Assembly (NCBI GenBank): GCA_037126765.1
Contig: JBBCBC010000009.1
Span: forward strand, 25,752,870 to 25,816,869
Source: Stenogyne calaminthoides
Taxonomy: Eukaryota; Streptophyta; Magnoliopsida; Lamiales; Lamiaceae
DNA: 64,000 nt
Direction: 5' to 3'
In this document: positions 49,459 through 60,959 of the stretch, piece by piece
Layout of the letters: the number at the start of each line of letters is the position of its first letter
Numbering within the stretch: the first letter of the stretch is position 1
The notes under the pieces: generated by a model
Seen by the model: only the letters and a program-made list of their open reading frames with translations
Database searches by the model: none
What the model was told of the DNA's origin: nothing
Program-made: the position numbers and the translations under genes

Positions 49459-49692
49459 CTAGCCTCGTACTCCCAAAACTTGGTAGGCCCGTTTGGGGGT
49501 CGGTATGAACGGCAATCTCTTGACCTCCATGGTTGTTGCCATTTCGAGCCGCCCGATGAGGAGCCTCATACCGGCCTCATTATTTATTGCGGGGAAAATC
49601 CCGAAGGTAATGGCGTTACGGAATGGGGAATACCCTCCGGACTCATTAAAATCACCCGCGGAGCTTGTGAGAAGTCGAGAGCCTATCATCAA
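49459..49692 (-). pseudogene. RNase H domain of the Tat-type element
   Basis: Minus strand reads FPAINNEAGMRLLIGRLEMA then TMEVKRL, matching the plant gypsy RNase H core '.A.NNEAEY.ALI.GL..A'; the Glu after NN is the catalytic acidic position. The Tyr expected after NEAE is missing. Confidence 0.7.
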
Positions 49693-50352
49693 AAAGCTCC
49701 ATGGTAAGCTACGTGAACTTCTGTACGGTGAACATAAGCTCTACTAAATCGGTCGATGCCCTTGATGGCGGTCGTGGTCGCGCAAGTTACACCGTCTTTG
49801 CCCGACCTCAATAGCCCGTTTGAGGCGTCGGCTGAAGTGTCGGTGGACCTGGTATCCTCGACACGATGGTCGAAAAAATCTGATCTCTCGGCTTTCTCCG
49901 CGCTCATGACTAATCGTATGCGAACTTCTCTGGCGAGGGTAGCGTTGCTCCATTTACGTTCAATGTCGTTACTTAGTAAATGGGTAGGTGGACGGACCTA
50001 CCTTTCCGGACCGATTACCCGCTCGAAAGGCGGTCTCCGTCTTTGCGAATCTGAAAACCTTCTCTCGGCGAGGTTTGGACAATATGCTCCGCATCGCGGA
50101 GTAAACTTTGATTTTTTTTCGAAGGCATCACGGCTTTTGGCGATCCATTCGAACTTTGCTTCTTCTACGGATCGTGTCGAACATTGGCTTGCACTTGTCC
50201 CCATCTGGGAGATGAACACCTTTCGGTAGCGGCTAGGCACCCGTGAGTTCTGAACTTCTTTCACGTTTAAGGTGCCCACATGTCTAACCTGACTTTGACC
50301 TTCCAGGTTAGCCTCGATGCCCCGGACTAAGTGTCCCAAGAACTTCCCCGGC

Positions 50353-51022
50353 TCACTCAGAGTTACCTTCTTGGGGTTGAGTCTCGTATTGAATTTTATG
50401 AGGATGTAGAATGTCTTCGTGGTGAAGCGGTGGTCTTCCCTTTTTAGGCTTTTGGCGACAATGTAGTCGATAGACTTCTCTTTCTTCCGTCTGTCGGTTT
50501 AGAAACATGTGATTGACCCGACCTTTGGTATGTTGCCCTGCCTTCAAGCGAGTTCTCTTCCAACATATATTCTTTTCCATCGAAGCGAGGTGTCGCATCG
50601 ATCCGGTTCGTGATTTGGTGATAGCAGCGAAAAGCATCCATGAATGACATCATTTTTGAAGGCCATTATCTATCGGGTGATTGATATGTGGCATTAAGAA
50701 GTCTTTGCCTCGTTGAGGTGGTGAAGTCGATACATAACCGGATCCGGTTGGTTTCTTTACATTGCATTGCTTGGTTGGTGCACTGCATGACGGTCGTTAT
50801 CCCCACCTCTTCAAAAGCGGCATCTTCTTCGGGCGAATTTTTAGCCTCTTGGAGATGAACATCATTTGATCCCCACCATATCTTTGTGTGACCGGTGAAG
50901 ACATCTAAGTTATTTTTGAGAAATCGATGACTTCTTTCGATATCTTGGGCGATAATGACCTCGAGATCCCAAATAAGATCGACCTTGACTTTCTCTAGAT
51001 CTTCCCCCAACATGTTCGCCAT
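50353..51022 (-). pseudogene. Reverse transcriptase of the Tat-type element
   Basis: Minus-strand fragments read FLKNNLDVFTGH and IRLCIDFT (N-terminal RT, near 50700-50930), then MSFMDAFRCYHQI (50600-50640, containing the first catalytic Asp of the palm) and a degraded 'ATYQR..' segment (near 50510-50545). RT copies genomic RNA into cDNA. Several frameshifts. The YHQI segment is repeated at 51590-51715. Confidence 0.75.
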
Positions 51023-51921
51023 CTTATCGATCGCCGATTCGGCCTCGATCGAGAATTCATCGACTCATGTGGTCCCAGGTTCCCTTTCTGTTTATCCTTG
51101 CCTCACTTAATTTTCACTTTTTTGGTTGATTACAAGTGCTTGTTTGATATACTAGTTTGAAAGGGAAGAGTAAATCAAACAACCTCTTGCATCAACTTGG
51201 TAATCCCTTTGGTTTACACAAAAATAGAAAGTGGAGGGCCTTGACCTCTTCATCCGTGGCCTTTTGCCTTTTAGGTCTTTGGGGGAGGTTCTACTAAAAA
51301 ATCTAATCAATTCACTTATTAAGTGTAGATTTCGGCGACCAATCGTATCATCCCTGGGCCTCACAAGAGTCAGATTTCACGGGTGGTGTGACATAGCCGC
51401 CATATCTTTTGTTCCTGACCCCGTTCTTCAAGCGATCATCGTTATTTTTCCCTAGACATTCTCTTCCCCTTATGGGAGGCGGTGGCTATATAGGTTCTTT
51501 TACGTTCTCCTGCCTCACTCCGAATCTTGGTGTGATGTCGATGCATCTTCATCTTTCGTGCATGGCTATTTGGTGATTCATTAGGCGAAAGCATCCATGA
51601 ATAATGCATCATTTAGATCTCGTAGTATTATCTATCAATTGATCGATATGTGGCGTCGGGAAGAAATCTTTTACAAACTTGAGCCTCGTTGGTCGGTGAA
51701 ATCGATTCGCTTCATCGGCTTGTCGGTGCTCGATAACCGCCGCATCAAGCGACATCGGTCACCATATCGGATAGCGCCCGTGTTGATGGAAAGTATGCTT
51801 TTACTTTGTATAATTTTTGAAACTGAATTTCGGACTTATTCTTGAAATAAATTGTTTATCAAATATGATTGAATGTTACATATATTTCTTGCATAAGGTA
51901 ATTACGTTACATGTTACATTG

Positions 51922-54900
51922 TAGTTAATTTAGTGATACGGATCACGTAAGATTAAATTAACGATCCGACTAACTAAAAAGTCGCCGTTCACGACCTAGA
52001 TGGAAATGAACAACCCATTCCCGAGGTGTAAGGCTTGGACCAAGAGATTACAAGTGCATGGTGATCTTATTGAATAGGACCTCTGAGGAGGATAAATTCT
52101 TGAGATTCAAGGAAGAATTAGACCTCGATGGTTCGTTGTTTCTTAACCTTCGTCCTTAAATAGGATCACGTGGGATTGGTAACTATTGCTTTGACTTATC
52201 ATGGGTAGCGAATCGAGGAGATTCAATACTTTTTTATCTTGGGCAATATTATTGGTCATGTGTGATTGCTAAGATTTATCTAAGAATGGGTAATGCTTCC
52301 CGGTTTGATTTGCCCGCTTGGAGGTTCATCTTTATCATACCAAATCTTGCAAGTGGAATTAGTTTTAATATGGATAATAATGTTGAACGGATTCTCGACC
52401 AAGGACAACTGTTAATTAATGGAAAGCTATTTTGATGGCTTGAATTAATTAATGGGCTAGATAATCTTAAACACGGGAAATAATGGCCGGAGCCATATTA
52501 CCGTTGTAATATGGGTTAAGATGGATAGTCTTGATATTAATTATTTGGGATTAATTAATATTTATGGGCTTGAATTATATTGTGGCTCAATATTAGATAT
52601 TTCCATTAGAAGGTCCATCTTAATTCTCCTAAAGGCCCCTGGTAGCCCAACAAATAGTCTTTGGGATATTTTGGTTTTGATGAATTATGCAGTTATCAAC
52701 TTGTTTTTTGAAGCTAATCTCTGCTAATCTATGAGGTGGTCTCGAGAGAGACATATTGCGGAACTCACGAAATAATCTGAAGGGATGGAGTTCGATGAGT
52801 TCTTCTTAAAAATTGATGTTCTTCAAATTAAATGACCGACCTCGAGCCCGACGAATCGGAAGTTGCGGTCGGAAGGAGATGGGCGTCGAGATCCTGATCG
52901 AATCGAGATATAGATGGCGGATGATCAAGATCAAACATGTTGAGATCGGATTGGATGCTAACTACTAAATTAATTGATAACAGACCCTTATCTTGTGAAA
53001 TGCCGGATCATAAAAGAAGTCATCGATCATCTATTGGAATGGAATACTCCTTACTTAGGCACGATCGGAAACCGCATCTTTCGGTGGTCTCCGGGGTATA
53101 CTGATCGAACAAGGTCCGTAAAGAGAAGTCAAGTGAAGGCTTAGACTTTTGAAGGCTCGGATGGAACCCGAAGACATGAGACTCGAGAGAATCTCATGAT
53201 TCAAAGATTAGCTGAAAGAATCGGTGGCGTGGACGATGAGAGAGGAAGACATCGGTTTGGAAAAGATCAGAAGGTCTGAGAATAGTATGGATTTGAATGT
53301 GACTCCATCCAACGGTAACATTCAAATCCACATTATAAATCTAGTTCTTCCTTCATAATTGTGATTGTGGAAAATCGTGAAACATCCATCAAGCCAAATC
53401 AAAGCATTCTCACCCTAGAACACAAATGCGTATATACACGATATATTGAAAGAGTGTTCTGGGGCAATCTAAGCAACCCACGTGTATCCTAAGCTTAGAG
53501 ATTTTCCCAACCTTAGCATTGAGGCTTAAACAAATGTAAGGGAAAATCTCAACCTAGTTAAACCAAACAAACCTGGTCGGTTAAGTTTGGCAGGTGAGTG
53601 TGAACTTCTTAAACATCTAGCAATCCGAAAGGAAGGGTAGCAATCCCGAGTGAGGGGGTGATAAGTCCATTAGAGTGTGAACTTCATTAAACATCTGAGG
53701 CAATCCCGGAGGTGATAAGTCCCCAGGCAAACAGGCGAGAGGTGATAAGTCCAAAGATGTGAGCTCTTAAATATCTAGAGGCGAACCGAGAGGGTGATAA
53801 GTCCGGGAATTTCCCTGGAGCATTGGATGTAGGAGCTTGAGTCTCAGAACCACTATACTTTGTTGTGTTGTTTATTTGCTTTATGTTCTTACTTGCCATA
53901 TGCATTCGATTAAGCAAAACACAACACATGAGCTTAAAAAGTAAAAAATCTGTAATCACCATTCCTTCACCCCTATTTTTATATGCATTTCATGATTATT
54001 CCGCATTTCATGGGTTTTCCATCGGGCCTATCAATTGATATCATGCCCAAACGGTTCATTGATTTCAAAGTAACCACACAATTGATCTTTTTAAAAAACC
54101 CGTTTCTTTAAAAAATGCATATATTTTAATGTTTTGGCGTCATTATCAAAAAGGGGGAAATTGTTGGGATATTTTAGTTTTGATGAATTATGCCAAAATA
54201 TTATCAACTTGTGGTTTTGATGTTAATCTACAGATAACAAGTTGAGGGGGAACGAGAGAACAAATTGAGGGAGAACTCACGAAATCAGACGTAGATGATC
54301 GAGATCCAACGAGGTCAAACCGAGACCGAAGATCGGATGGGAGTTAGATGAGTTCCGAGTTAATGTATGAAATTAATCTTTTGAGAAGAAAAAGGCCGTG
54401 ATCAAGATCGATGACGGAATGACTGATCGGATGATCAAGAAAAATCAGTGATATGGTGATCGGAAGAGCGGACAAAATTTGTCGAAAACCGACTGAAAGA
54501 TCGAAGAAGTCAGCGGTCGGAAGAGAGCGATGATTCATCGAGATCAGAGATCTAAGATGAAGCGGATGATCAAGATCGACGTGATTGAGATCGGATGTGC
54601 TAAACCGATATGCCAACCTAATATGCTAACTCAATGTACTAATCTCGACGGATATATTGATATCTTGACCTAATGCTATCTTGATCGATCATGTGAGCTG
54701 ATCGGATCGAGAAGAAATCGGATGGAGAACTAGAAATCGCATACCCGGATCCCGGAAAAGAAGTCATCGAAGAAGTCATCGAAGTCATATTCTTTGGAAT
54801 CGAATCTGCATGATTAGTTAGCTAGTGCTTGAGTGGCTCGGGAGGGTTAATCGGTTCGAAGACAAGAACTCGGTCGGTCTGAGTGTCGGTATCTTTGATC

Positions 54901-56742
54901 GGACAAGGTCCGCAAAGAGAAGTCGGTTGAAGGCTCGGATAGACTGAAGGCTCGGATGGAACTGAAGACATTGAGACTTCAGAGAATCACCGAATGATTC
55001 AAGGCGGGAATCTGAGGAATATAAATAGATTAGAATCGTAACGTGGACCAATGAGAGGAAGACAACCAAGTTTAAAAGATCCTTCTTTCGAATAATATGG
55101 ATTTGAATGTGACTCCGTCCAACGGTAACATTCAAAGCCACACTATAAATCTGAGTTCTTCCTTCATAATTGTGGAAAAAACGTGTGAAACATCCATCAA
55201 GCCAAATCAAAGCATTCCCACCCTAGAACACAAATGCGTATATACGCGTATATTCAAAGAGTGTTCTAGAACCCCAATCTAAGCAACCCACGATGTATCC
55301 AATCTTAGAGAGATTCTCCCAACCTTAGCATTGAGGCTAAACAAATGTAAGGAAAATCTCAACCTAGTTGGAAACCAAACAAACCTTACCCAAATTAGTT
55401 GGTTAAGTTTGTAGGTGAGTGTGAACTCGGAAACATCTAGCGATCCGAAGGGGGGGTAGGCAATCCCGTGAGGGTGATAAGTCTCGTTGGAGTGTGAACT
55501 TCGTAAACATCTGTAAGCAATCCCGGTGGAGGTGATAAGTCCCGAGGCAAACCGAGAGGGTGATAAGTCGGTTGGAGTGTGAGCTCGTTAAATATCTAGA
55601 GAGGCGAACCCGGGAGGGTGATAAGTCCGATTGAAGGAATTTCCCAGGAGCGGGAGAGTGGATGTAGGAGCTTGAGTCTCCGAACCACTATACTTTGTTG
55701 TGTTGTTTACTGCTTTATGTTCTTACTTGCCATATGCATTCGATTAAGCAAAACACAACACATGAGCTTAAAAAGTAAAAAATCTGTAATCACCATTCCT
55801 TCACCCCTGTTTTTATATGCATTTCATGATTATTCCGCATTTCATGGGTTTTCCATCCGGACCTATCATAGTCCATTAACGAAAAAAAAGTGATTAAAAT
55901 CTGATAAATTTTTGTTGCTTATTTTTCCTCTATTTTTTTTTTTTAAATTATGAATAAGTTGGGAGAAAGATTTTCTTTGAATTTTGTTATGGAATGAAGA
56001 TATGTATTCTTGGAATACAAGATTATCTCATTAAATTCAAGAAATCTCCCACTTGGTTATTTCATAATAGAATTTCGAAATATTTGAAAATATTGTGGGC
56101 AAGAAAGATTTTCTTGATTTTCTTGAAAAGATATTATGGAAGATATGTATTTCTTGAAATACAAGAATATCTCATAAATTCAAGAAGATCCAAATCTTGG
56201 ATTCTTGAACACTAAATTTTCGAAAATACCATATTATAGAGGAGGTGGGATTTTTGTGGAATATTTTAATTATGGGAAAAAGAATATAGGAGATATATTC
56301 AAGATTTCTTGGTGATCAAAAAGTCTTTTCCCATTGATTTTCTCTTGAAAAATTCGACCACCTCTCCTCATAAATAGGGGATGATTGTTTCATTCCCAAG
56401 TACAATTCCATGTCTTTGAAAAAATTAGGAAATCCACAAAAATTGGTGCAACAAAAGTTTATTTTTTCCTTTTGTTAATTGTTCGAACAAGTGTCCTTCC
56501 TTCGGATAGTTGAGCAAGGGCTAAGGAATACTTGGGAAGTCCTTTTTTGGTTAGTCCGTCAGGCGAAGTCACTTGCCATCAGAGAATGCGTTCATATAAA
56601 CCCCGTAGATTCCGCATGCGTGGGTTTTACGTGGCTTTTATATGCATGATATGATGTTGCAATTATTATTTGAATTAATATAGGATTAATTCATCTTTAG
56701 TAATAATTAATGAATTAAATTTGTATTTAAATATTCCGAACA
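51922..56742 (+). mobile_element. Solo LTR of a Copia-like element, split by a later insertion
   Basis: Flanked by CATTG at 51917-51921 and 56743-56747. Starts TAGTTAATTTAG (probably TG mutated to TA) and ends TATTCCGAACA. The two halves (51922-52660 and 55874-56742) sum to about 1.6 kb. The right half has a TATA-like 'cataaatagggg' and a 3' region like an LTR R/U5. No internal or second LTR, so a recombination remnant. Confidence 0.55.
52661..55868 (+). mobile_element. Coding-free LTR-PBS-PPT-LTR unit (SIRE-like Copia family C)
   Basis: Perfect 5-bp duplication TAGTC at 52656-52660 and 55869-55873. LTR 1 is 52661-54033, LTR 2 54162-55868 (starts TGTTGGGATATTTTAG, both end CTATCA). The internal part is only 128 bases: a primer-site-like TTGATATCATG (54035-54045; compare TGGTATCAGAG) and a polypurine tract AAAAAGGGGGAAAT (54148-54161). 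It contains no room for a protein, so it was mobilised in trans or is a deletion derivative. LTR 1 lacks about 330 bases present in LTR 2. Within both LTRs a short motif ending 'gtgataagtcc' recurs four or more times. Confidence 0.75.
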
Positions 56743-56776
56743 CATTGCTCGACCGGAATGGTAGGCAGTTAATGAA

Positions 56777-57430
56777 GTGGCTCAAGGTCACGAGCGAGCA
56801 TTTGGCGAGATGGTAGGAATTACATGCCCGCTGAATTACCGCACGGGTTTTGTTCCCCTTGTGGCGATCAAGGTCTTTCTTTTTGGTCCGCCCTCAGTCG
56901 TCGGCCAAACCCGTTTTGACCAATCCGTCGTCTCCTCGTCCAACATCATGCGATTGGTTCGCGTTTACCCGTCGGCGTTTCTTGGCGTAGTGGAGAGTGA
57001 GGTGCGGCCATCATTTCGGCCTTTATTCGCCGTCTTCCTCGGGGCTTGCCGACCCGGTCGACAAGTCGGAAACATTCCCACCTGGTCAGTGCGGACGGGG
57101 GTCGGAATGCCCTTTCGGGTTTTGAAGCGCTTTCTTTTTGGTCGCCCTCGCAGGCGTTTCGGGTCTTCGTTCTTCTCGCGATTTCTTGTTGGGCGGCCAT
57201 CACGGCCTTTGATCCTCGGGGCCCAAATTCCACCGGTCGATGGTTATTATCGGGTCATAGTGATCGCGATGGGAGCGGGCGATGAGAGTTCATAGGCCTC
57301 GCGCCCATCTTGGATCTCTTGCCGTTCGGGTTGGCTTGATTGCTTGCCATTGGTATTGATCATAGATAAGATGGGTTGTCCTTGAACAAAGTGATTTCCG
57401 CGAGAATTGTCTCTTCCCAGACGGTGCCAA
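56777..57430 (-). pseudogene. gag region of the Tat-type element
   Basis: Minus strand begins downstream of the primer site with a basic, Gln/Pro-rich frame (MINTNGKQSSQPERQEIQ near 57360) and continues in a second frame rich in Arg and Lys (56946-57233). No zinc knuckle seen. Position and composition suit a gag N-terminus; the remainder is displaced by the nested insertion. Confidence 0.5.
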
Positions 57431-57431
57431 T
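57408..57431 (-). promoter_or_regulatory. Primer-binding site of the Tat-type element
   Basis: Minus strand, immediately inside the 5' LTR: TTGGCACCGTCTGGGAA, close to the TGGCGCCGTCTGTGGGA site typical of plant Tat elements. Confidence 0.65.
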
Positions 57432-58011
57432 TATTGTACCGGTTTTGTTCTGCCCGAACAAGCAAACAATTTAGTAATGTTTCGATCAATACCACGGCGA
57501 AAGCAATAAATGACAAGTGATTTGATTATCCAGTTCATCTTTGGAATAGACTACGTCTTGGGGCACCAAGCCAGGATTTGTACTATATAATATATGCCTA
57601 GAGTACTAAGATTTTGATCCTTTACAATGTGCATTACAAGTTATATTTATAAACACAAATCTAGGGCTCTGATCTTAAATGGGCTTTTTCTGGGTAAATT
57701 GATTAAAACTTTCTTCCTTACTCATAAGCGCTCATGGATATGCTTTCCCTGGTTACATCCCGAGAAATCCGCCTCACCATAACTTCTTGTCCATATTTAT
57801 CTTTAACCGAAGTCGCGACTTCTTCGACCGCGATGTCTGATTCTTTCAAGTCGCTCCGCGACTTCTTTGCTACATCAAGCCGCTAGCGACCTTCCAAGAC
57901 TTCAATGTCGCCTCCCGCCTTGCTCCAACTGGATGAAGTCGGATAACAAGCTAAATATGAGATTGCCCAATCCCAAGCCTCCATTAGGTCGGGTTATTTT
58001 CCCGTACAACA
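57432..58011 (-). repeat. 5' LTR of the Tat-type element
   Basis: Plus strand starts TATTGTACCGG (TG decayed to TA) and ends CCCGTACAACA; 580 bp, colinear with 42554-43146. Confidence 0.85.
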
Positions 58012-58016
58012 AAAGT

Positions 58017-59016
58017 CACAAAGATAGACACTGTAATCCTGAAATAATTGAAACATATGTTATGAGAATATATTCATATAATAATTATGATAATCATATA
58101 CTAAATTATAATTACCTTACTATCAATCAAGATATTGCCTGTCTTAATATCTCAACCACCCGCCCTTCTTGTGCAAGTTCGAATGCTACAAGCTCTTCTC
58201 AAGTTCAGCTTTGATAACATAAAATAAATAACAAATGACTTTGAAAACGTTCATGACTCTAGAAGCTCTACATAAGTGTATTGATCACTAAGAGAAACAT
58301 GCTTCGAAGAGACGTTATAATATATATTTGGTGATGAAGATTATATCTAATTATTCATGAATTTAGAATGAATTCTCATAATAATTTTATTGTTATATAT
58401 ACATATTTATTATGCATATTGTATTAATCAATTATGATTGACCATGTAATCGAGGTTATTAGTTATGACAATATTATCACATGTTATCAGTAAAATGTTC
58501 TGATGTGGAAGATGTATCAACGTTTATATAGTCAATTAATCTATATTCAAAAAGTACTCGTGAGCCAATTGGATTAGTACGAGGACTACTAGTGTTGACC
58601 AATCTTCAAGTTTAAATTCTACAAGTTAAGTAATTTGCTTTTAAAATATGGATTGGTAGAAAAATGAACACTGTATATACAATTTTCCTATCTATGATAT
58701 ATCGTTGACAAACATATATGTTCTTTCTTGGAAACACTTTGGAAAAAAATGATATGATGCATTAACAATTGAAAGTTATATTGCTACGAGGGGCTTACAC
58801 ACTTTATTTCATATATTTTTGTTTAAAAGTATTAGGTTAGTGTTGTGTTGAGAATTTTTTGAAGAATAATTTAATTAGCTAGAGTTGATTAATTGCTTGA
58901 TATAACTAGGGGTTGTTTATGTGCTGGGATTTTAGTAGCATTATTATCCAAATAAAAGGCACACGAAAGGAAATATAATTTATATTTACATTAAAAAATA
59001 TATATGTATACTAGGG
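58017..59016. other. Intergenic DNA
   Basis: AT-rich. A short GC-richer block at 58150-58210 might hold a minus-strand exon fragment (LAQEGRVVEIL), but it is too short to support. Confidence 0.4.
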
Positions 59017-59021
59017 ATGAA

Positions 59022-60623
59022 TGTTAATGTTAGTGTCCTAGAGATAATCTATTGTAAGGACATAATACTCGATGATATTCAGTTTGATTTAATATTATTA
59101 TCCATCTAATATTAATGTATGGCAATAAACCTATTCGAATATTATGTTTGATTGTTTGCATTTATTCTTATATGTGTTCCCATGAACCAATGTTGTCATT
59201 GAAGATGTGAGACCTCAGATGACTTAAGCATGATTCTCAAATAGCCCCGATCAAGGATCATCAAGAATGAGATATTGATGATGCATTTGAGATTGATGTG
59301 CGATCTGCATCATACTCTTAGAGAGTGTAGTAGTTCTCACTTACTACGAGATACTAGGTATCTCATGATGGGTGCACAGATACCTTAGAGGGTATTAATA
59401 TACCCATCCGAGAAACCGTTTGATGTAATTCCACAATATGTGTCTACGGGTGTCTCGGTTAGTGGGAGCGATGTGATACTCCTTTGACTTGAGGTCAATA
59501 TGCACGACATGTGTGAAGTGATGAACTTTGACCATGACCAACGCTTGCACCCTTCCATGGGTAGATATGCCTTGGATTGAGTTCATCACGAAATGCATGT
59601 GCGTGGTAGTTGAGCCAAGAATATAATTATTTCCTCAATGTGGATTTAGAGAGAATACTCATCTTCTCATCATAATTGGATCTAAGTCATCGGCCGATGC
59701 ACGCCAATTTGGACTGTGTGGCCAAGTGTGACATAAGTGATCAATTAGTGATTAGAGATAATATGATTAAGTTATTTGAATAGACACGTCATCATGTTCA
59801 AGATTTAATCGAGTATTCACGAATGAAAGGAAGTTATCGCAATAGCCCATGTTCAGTTACAGGTAGTTGCATGTTTCCTCGCAACGTACCTCATATATTG
59901 AGAATGTCTGATTTATTGTCTAGGGTTCAATTAAGACCGTTAGTTTGACTAATCGCTCGATATATGAGGGCCTATGGGTCATACAACAAGTAACAATTGT
60001 TTACTAATTATAGTTGGTTGATTAAATATTATATTGAATATTAATATTTAATTTATGGAGAATATAATAATAATTATATTTAGAATTAATTATTATTATT
60101 ATTTAATTAAATTAGATTTAATTAAATAGGATTCCAAATAATAATATATGGAATATTATTATAGGATTTGATATATATGGAAATCAAATTCATAGAGATT
60201 TGATAAACATGGAAATCAAATCCGTAGAGATTTATGTACATGGGAATTAAATCTATGAGATTTAATTTACAAGATTAGGGATTTTATTTCCTAATCATGT
60301 TAGCTTAAGATTTAAGTTGGGCCTCCCCTATATATATGAGCTCTTGAGAATTCATAATACAAGACTTCATATTTTCTCCATAAAATCTCTAAGTTAGAAT
60401 TTTCCTAGCAAATTCATCTCGGGGATTCAACGCTGGCAGATTTGTGTGAATTAGTAAACGACTGTTATGTGGATACCGTAGTAGAGGAATCCATGTATGA
60501 ATTGCTGTAAGAATTATGTTTACGTTTACTCGTATTTAATTATGCAATTTTATGTTCGTTGAGGTGAACTGTTTAATTCCATTGCGCATGTATTACGTGT
60601 TTACGTGCCTCTAAATTCCAACA
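59022..60623 (+). mobile_element. Solo LTR with target duplication ATGAA
   Basis: Starts TGTTAATGTTAGTGTCC, ends AAATTCCAACA, flanked by ATGAA at 59017-59021 and 60624-60628. 1602 bp. It has a TATA-like 'cccctatatatatgagctc' (60325-60343) and an R/U5-like 3' part. No internal region, so an LTR-LTR recombination remnant. Internal order resembles the LTR at 51922-56742 (Copia-like). Confidence 0.8.
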
Positions 60624-60689
60624 ATGAAGACACATGAAAGTTTGATCTAGCTCTCTCTAGTACAAATCTGCATATATACCTGTACGAAG

Positions 60690-60938
60690 TCAATGCAAGA
60701 CGTCCCCAAAATCGAACAAAATTAATGCCTCTAGTGTCATGGCTGCAGTCTGTGCCATACTGTGTTCACCATCCCAATCCCAATCAGTTTCAACTACCAT
60801 GGGATAGACAGGAGTTTCAAATAAAAGTTCCACCGATAGGTGGTGTAAATCTGCAGCTGCCAAATCTAGATCTTGAAGGGCAGGTGCGATGTTTACATCA
60901 ATAAATATGACAAAACCTTCGGCATTTCCCCATTGCAT
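60690..60938 (-). CDS. Hypothetical 82-residue ORF or exon
   Basis: An ATG in good context (AAAAATG) opens a frame of balanced, acidic composition (MQWGNAEGFVIFIDVNIAP ... VETDWDWDGEHSMAQTAAM). It ends at TGA 20 bases before a donor-like CAG|GTATATATG. I do not recognise it. The lack of low complexity and the nearby donor suggest a true exon of a gene or captured fragment, with a possible indel before the stop. No other exon was located. Confidence 0.35.
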   Translation of the reverse strand: MQWGNAEGFVIFIDVNIAPALQDLDLAAADLHHLSVELLFETPVYPMVVETDWDWDGEHSMAQTAAMTLEALILFDFGDVLH

Positions 60939-60959
60939 TTTTGAGTTAAAATTCTAAGC

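Larger units (their letters stand above)
42554..58011 (-). mobile_element. Full-length Tat-type Ty3/gypsy retrotransposon with nested insertions
   Basis: Bounded by LTRs 42554-43146 and 57432-58011 and by a perfect 5-bp duplication AAAGT (42549-42553 and 58012-58016). Orientation is minus: the primer site lies inside the right LTR and the polypurine tract inside the left one. Coding relics on the minus strand run gag, RT, RNase H, integrase, the Ty3/gypsy order, followed by a region with an antisense ORF. 15.5 kb in place and about 10.6 kb without the nested insertion at 51922-56742. All coding parts are frameshifted. Confidence 0.85.

Noticed and set aside
49756..50229. 157-residue plus-strand ORF
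   Set aside because: Antisense of the region between RT and RNase H of the Tat-type element.
56777..57295. 172-residue plus-strand ORF
   Set aside because: Antisense of the gag region; GC-rich retroelement DNA gives chance frames.
42554..58011. Endogenous pararetrovirus
   Set aside because: Integrase is present and LTRs with target duplications bound it, so it is an LTR retrotransposon.
58013..58225. Minus-strand exon LAQEGRVVEIL
   Set aside because: Too short, stops nearby, no recognised family.
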